Origin: Gnetum montanum
Lineage: Eukaryota; Streptophyta; Gnetopsida; Gnetales; Gnetaceae
DNA: 22,954 nt
Assembly: GCA_015680685.1 (NCBI GenBank)
Contig: MNCI01007731.1
Coordinates: 901,990-924,943 of the forward strand
Direction: 5' to 3'
The translations under genes were made by a program, and so were the position numbers. Positions 19,491 to 22,954 of the stretch are shown piece by piece. Within the stretch, counting starts at the first letter, position 1. Every line of letters starts with the position of its first letter. Under the pieces are notes generated by a model. The model saw only the letters and a list, made by a program, of their open reading frames with translations, did no database searches and was not told the DNA's origin.

Positions 19491-20310
19491 CTTTTGTCTA
19501 CCTTTAGCAATAGTTGTCTCACTGTGTAGAACATCACCGTCATATGAGGTACTTGCCACATTCCCTTGAGGATTCTTTTCATTAATCTTCTTGTTCCAAC
19601 ACTCCTTCTTCAGGTGTCCTCTCTTGCCATAGTTGTAGCAAGTAATGTTTTTATTTTTACTTCTTGACTTGGATCTACCATAAATTTGGTTCCAATTGGA
19701 ATCACATTCCATGGATCTCCCTCTCATCATTGTTAAAGCCTCTGCCTTGTTTGCCAACCTATCTTCCTTGTTCTTGAACCAACTTTCTTTTTCAAAAACC
19801 ACAACTGCAACCTTGTCAAAGACAAGAGCATCCATAAGGACATTGTTGGTCAAGTTGATGATGACTTGATCATATGAATCAGGTAGACTTTGAAATAGAA
19901 TTTCTGCACATTCACCTACATCTACTTTATAACCCAACAATGTGAGTTGAGCAAATAAGGTATTTAGGGTGTTGATATGGTCGGTTACCAATAAGATTTT
20001 TGCCATATGAAGAGTGTAAAGTCTTCTCTTCAAGGTTGTGGAGTGATTTACCTCGTACAACTTTGTCAAAGTGTCCCATATTTCCTTTGTTGTCTTCTTT
20101 TTTGCAATACTTGAAAGAACCCCATCTACTAGTGCCAAATGTAAATTAGCAATAGCATTACCATCCATTTAATTCCACTTGTCGTCATTTGTGACCTCTG
20201 CGGCCTTTCTCCAATAGTCCCCAAGCAATTATCTTTATTGCTTGTATGTTCATTTTCCACAATGTGAAGTTGCTTCCATTGAACTTCTCTATTTTGTATT
20301 TGCCAGCCAT
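19491..20310 (-). pseudogene. gag: gag of E4 with N-terminal frameshifts
   Basis: Capsid protein of the copia element. The ATG at 20310 gives MAGKYKIEKFNGSNFTLWKM, the typical copia gag start. Two small shifts (between about 20240 and 20190) move the reading to KDNCLGTIGER and then to EVTNDDKWN, a stop, and MDGNAIANLHLALVDG (from 20168). The long frame continues with the UBN2-type gag core (KEIWDTLTKLYE, LYTLHMAK, ILFQSLPDSYD). It then has a basic RGRS/RSKSRSK stretch and the zinc knuckle CYNYGKRGHLKKEC at 19640-19599. The second Cys of the CX2CX4HX4C knuckle is Tyr (TAT for TGT), so metal binding should be lost. The frame continues directly into the protease. Confidence 0.9.
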
Positions 20311-20369
20311 TTTGTAAAATTTGTATACACAATTTGCAACACTTCCACGGACTATGAACCTAATTCTGT

Positions 20370-20379
20370 TCTGATACCA
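20370..20379 (-). other. Primer binding site of E4 (tRNA-iMet)
   Basis: The minus strand reads TGGTATCAGA, the standard start of plant PBS sites complementary to initiator tRNA-Met, one base after the 5' LTR end. The match fades after ten bases. Confidence 0.88.
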
Positions 20380-20380
20380 T

Positions 20381-20720
20381 TGTTAGTAGATCTGGCACCA
20401 AAATATGAATTGACATGAAAATAAAGAGCAATGGAACCATAGGCAAATGTAGAAGGATCTTATTATCAAAAATGGGTGTCTCTTCATTAAAAGAAGAGAA
20501 CAAGAAGAAGCCTCTCTCTCATGCAATAGGAGAAGAATGTAAGAGTGGGATGGAAAGGGGATGTATCTTATGGAGCTGAATTGAGGTGAGGGAGGTCCCT
20601 TTTATATTGGTGAAGGGACCCTTAAATAACTAATGATAACTATCCGTTATTTTAATAACCATAACGGAAGTTTAGCATGATAACCATGGCCTAAATTTAT
20701 CATGATACCTATGGCCAAAA
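20381..20720 (-). repeat. 5' LTR of E4 (340 bp)
   Basis: On plus it starts TGTTAGTAGATC and ends GGCCAAAA, where the other LTR has GCCCAACA, so the outer CA was lost by mutation. It drives transcription on the minus strand. A 7-base inverted repeat CCGTTAT/ATAACGG (20644-20650 with 20661-20667) is present here but not in the 3' LTR. Confidence 0.94.
20598..20606 (-). promoter_or_regulatory. TATA box of the E4 5' LTR
   Basis: TATAAAAGG on the minus strand within a block conserved between both LTRs (the same motif lies at 16225-16217). It is well placed to drive gag-pol transcription leftward. Confidence 0.65.
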
Positions 20721-20725
20721 ATGCC
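20721..20725. repeat. Target site duplication of E4, right copy
   Basis: ATGCC directly after the 5' LTR; identical to 15984-15988. Confidence 0.95.
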
Positions 20726-20801
20726 CACCTCAGCCATGATTTTTGAAGAGACACAAAAACGATTTGCAGAGTGGATCTCTGCTACTGATTCTTAGCCACC
20801 T

Positions 20802-21260
20802 ATGGCCTCTTTTCTCATCCGGATACTGATCCAGTTTCTCTTTCCAAAACACGATATCAATCAAAGGTCTGCAAAGTTGAAATTGCCGCCCAGTCCTAGA
20901 ACATGGCCTGTAATTGGGCACCTGCACCTGCTGTCCAAGCTCAATCACAGAGGTCTCCAACACCTGTCTCAGAAATACGCCTAATCCTTCTGCTGAGGCT
21001 GGGCCAAGCTGACACTGTCCTGGGCCAAGCTGAGGCTAAGGCTCCTGATATTGGGGATTTTCTGCCATGGCTGCGATGGCTGGACCTTCAAGGCCTCCGT
21101 CGACGCCAAAAACTGTTCACCGGGAAAGCCGAAGAGGTATATGACAAGGTTATCGCAGAGCATGCTGCCAAACGGGGACAAAATGATATGCAAATGACCG
21201 ATTTTGTTGATGCGGTGTTCAAGTAGGAGCGGCAGAAACGCCATGAAAGCTCTCATCATT
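20802..21260 (+). pseudogene. Cytochrome P450 exon-1 remnant (A-type, CYP71 clan)
   Basis: Fragment of an ER-bound haem monooxygenase of plant specialised metabolism. The ATG at 20802 gives a short hydrophobic anchor (FLIRILIQFLF) and the proline hinge with the next block (KLPPSPRTWPVIGHLHLL, then HRGLQHLSQKY). Near 20980 the frame shifts by small base loss and goes on as LILLRLG (frame of 20978-21226). About 130-150 codons expected next (B-helix to F/G region) are missing and replaced by a 21-base duplicated segment (LGQAD.. LGQAEA). Then comes IGDFLPWLRWLDLQG, a strong CYP71-clan block, and EEVYDKVIAEH. A TAG at 21224-21226 and a second shift precede MKALII, where A-type P450s have their conserved intron; GTAAGT follows at 21261. 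No I-helix, ExxR or haem-binding Cys exon is seen downstream to the window end. An in-frame TAG precedes the ATG by two codons. A subfamily cannot be assigned. Confidence 0.88.
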
Positions 21261-21266
21261 GTAAGT
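21261..21266 (+). other. Relic 5' splice site of the P450 intron
   Basis: GTAAGT directly after the ...KALII codons, the usual place of the single conserved intron of A-type plant P450 genes. It supports a gene-derived (not retroposed) origin of the fragment. No matching exon 2 is present in the following 1.7 kb. Confidence 0.6.
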
Positions 21267-21741
21267 CTTTGAAGTTTGAACCAATTTTGTGCATGAGAGG
21301 TCTTTTGGTTCGTAACTGTCCACCTATGCATCAAAAGAATCTGATTCGTGGAAGCGAGGAATGGAGGAATTCTGAACATGTTTGGGTACGTGTACCTCAA
21401 GAAAAAGTGGGTATCCTAATTTAAATATATTAATATTTTTAAAAAGGTAAATCCATATATCATAAAAATACATTGTAAAACATAGAAGAATTACAATGTA
21501 AATCCAAAATATTGTTAATGCTTAAAAATTGCACAGAATGCAATATCACCATTAAATTGAAGTAAAAAAATTTGCAAAAGTATGGAGGGCAGTGAATTCC
21601 TTTCCTTACTCAGGAGCCATAATTTGGCCAAACATGTAATTTCTGCAACAACCAAAATGACAGCAATTCCAAAAATGAAATTAAGCCTCAAGCCTCAACC
21701 AAACTTATAACAAATCAGGTCTGCTAATACTTTTGTTCAAC

Positions 21742-21781
21742 GACTATCTGTGAGTAGCACCCTAGGACTACCTGTGAGTAG
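21742..21781. repeat. 16-bp direct repeat, 24-bp period
   Basis: GACTATCTGTGAGTAG (21742-21757) and GACTACCTGTGAGTAG (21766-21781) differ at one base. Confidence 0.85.
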
Positions 21782-22012
21782 GGACACGTTGAAGATGACC
21801 GGCACAGGCCGGTAACTCATTTCACCTATAATTATTGAAAACCTTTCAGACGGTGGAAAATCGGCACTAGTCATGATGAAGGGGAGAGTAAAAACAAAGC
21901 ACCATAAGGTTGCATATGGCCATTGTCCGTGATGTGCTGGTGGGCTTCGTTGCTTTATAAGCAAACAGATTTTTAAAAAAGTTGAACAACCATCCATCTG
22001 TCATCACGTTCA

Positions 22013-22056
22013 TGACTCATTACCCATGACGCTGACTCATTACCCATGACGCTGAC
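22013..22056. repeat. Exact 20-bp tandem duplication with bZIP-like motifs
   Basis: TGACTCATTACCCATGACGC is repeated exactly at 22013-22032 and 22033-22052, with TGAC starting a third copy. Each unit holds TGACTCA (GCN4/AP-1-like) and TGACG (as-1/TGA-type core). A regulatory role is inference. Confidence 0.85.
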
Positions 22057-22926
22057 CCTGTTTTGTTTTTTCTTTTTTAAGCAGAGATATGAGAAAAAGA
22101 GCAAAAACCAGCAATGAACAATAAACACGCGAGAATGTGAGAGTCATGGCGGAACCTTTGACGCTCCCAAAGCGAGGCGAATCCATGCAAATGCATTTTG
22201 CTCGCACGCCCCGTCCAAAACTTTCCCTATGACCCATACTTGCCACTTGGCGATCGGTTACCATTTCGGTGTGTTTATTTATTTGCACTCCTTTGTTTTC
22301 TGTGGTCCGTCTGCCGATGCCATGAATCTTGATTGCTTGCTTGCCACTTAACAATGAAATGAAATTTTTGGTATGATTCAGAACAGGAGAAGATATGTAA
22401 GATTTTAATGCAAAATGCAGACATCGCAACAACTAAAAAGGCAATAACAATACCAGGCAAAGCAAGGCAACCATATCAATGTATATTTTCAAATCCAAAC
22501 AAAATTTCATTGAAAATTATGAAATAAGTTTCTGTACGTGCTCCGAATCCGACGCGAACAGTTCATCAAAATTTATAGGGAATCGTGAATCTCCAGCGCA
22601 TACCTGTCCACGAATTATCTTTACCTGTCTGCAGAAATATTGTGTTGGCAAGAGCTTTAGGTTTCTATAGTCTAGGCGTGAAGCATATTTATTTTTATCA
22701 GTTGTTTTAATCTTTTAAACGTTTTTTTCACTAACTGATCCATTTTTCGATGATATTAAGATACAATAATTTTTGCATAGGATGCCTGTACACCCTAGCA
22801 AAATCAACGCTGCAACGCATACGGAACAAGCAACATGCAATAACTAAGGGAATTATACAGCTTGATAACCAAGGCCCATGCTCTGACCATCAAATCACAT
22901 TCGTTGAGGAGACGTTTTCACTTTAT

Positions 22927-22949
22927 TTGTTAGGAACGAGACCTAACAA
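22927..22949. other. Hairpin-forming inverted repeat at the right edge
   Basis: TTGTTAGG (22927-22934) and CCTAACAA (22942-22949) are perfect 8-base inverted arms around a 7-base loop. The left arm contains TGTTAGG, like the start of a copia LTR, but the window ends too soon to tell. Confidence 0.6.
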
Positions 22950-22954
22950 GCTCT

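Larger units (their letters stand above)
15989..20720 (-). mobile_element. Complete but dead Ty1/copia retrotransposon (E4), 4.73 kb
   Basis: A full element on the minus strand. In element order: 5' LTR (20720-20381), iMet primer site (20379-20370), gag (from 20310), protease, integrase, RT, RNase H (to about 16440), purine tract, 3' LTR (16339-15989). The gag-protease-integrase-RT order is diagnostic of copia; the sequence style resembles the TNT1/Tork type (inference). The LTRs differ at roughly 9 percent of positions by eye plus an ~11-base indel. From 20168 to 17334 the polyprotein keeps one frame but carries six stops; other frameshifts lie in the gag start and in the RT-RNase H region. 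Several catalytic residues are mutated. With the ATGCC duplication removed, the flanks rejoin just upstream of the P450 remnant. Confidence 0.95.
21267..22954. other. Non-coding stretch right of the P450 remnant
   Basis: No gene is recognisable on either strand. The longest open frames (minus 21997-21740 and 22432-22040) show no family features. AT-rich sequence to about 21570 gives way to more balanced composition near 21740-22330, which may be old regulatory or intron sequence. Small repeats are listed separately. It may include the remains of the P450 intron. Confidence 0.5.

Noticed and set aside
20802-21226. A functional short P450
   Set aside because: Two frameshifts, a stop, loss of 130-150 codons, and no haem-binding exon make function impossible.
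20981-21400. Minus-strand open frame of 139 codons opposite the P450
   Set aside because: It is a shadow of the P450 exon and its flank with no recognisable features.
21737-22432. Minus-strand open frames of 86 and 130 codons
   Set aside because: No recognisable domains; the second spans the tandem 20-mer flank; no promoter or splice context supports a gene.
1-22954. CRISPR array, bacterial operon, phage or defence system
   Set aside because: No spaced identical repeats, no prokaryotic gene layout; all recognised coding remains are plant retrotransposons or a plant P450.

Overview
This window looks like nuclear DNA of a land plant. It holds plant-type LTR retrotransposons (Ty3/gypsy with a tRNA-Asp primer site, Ty1/copia with tRNA-iMet primer sites) and a wreck of a plant A-type (CYP71-clan) cytochrome P450. 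It is AT-rich, gene-poor and full of old diverged repeats. A gymnosperm such as a conifer would fit, but that is a weak inference. I see no intact host gene and no bacterial, CRISPR or organellar feature.

Layout, left to right. (1) 1-2659, minus strand: the 5' end of a fairly young gypsy element (E2). It has a 5' LTR, a tRNA-Asp primer site and a gag in one frame with three stops, running off the left edge. (2) 2660-5633, plus strand: an older gypsy element (E1) of a related family, into whose integrase E2 jumped. The integrase C-terminal half, a T-rich spacer and the end of its 3' LTR remain. (3) 5634-7829: AT-rich sequence with no gene and several short tandem duplications. (4) 7826-14791: a very degraded 6.3-kb LTR element (E3, 8208-14528) with two ~580-590-bp LTRs, an iMet-like primer site and a purine tract, but no recognisable gag or pol. 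It sits exactly between two direct copies of a ~265-bp flanking repeat. (5) 14792-15988: AT-rich sequence with small repeats and two identical G-box palindromes, probably the upstream region of the P450. (6) 15989-20720, minus strand: a complete but dead copia element (E4) with both LTRs, PBS, PPT and a perfect 5-bp target duplication (ATGCC). (7) 20802-21260, plus strand: an exon-1 remnant of a P450 with frameshifts and a large internal deletion, ending at a GTAAGT donor with no exon 2 downstream. (8) 21267-22954: no gene seen; a few short repeats and motif clusters.

The genes do not form a pathway. The window is best read as layered retrotransposon insertions (E2 into E1; E3 into or between tandem repeats; E4 beside a P450 pseudogene) in different states of decay. 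I did not find an undescribed functional system. The oddest structure is E3 with its long direct flanking repeats.
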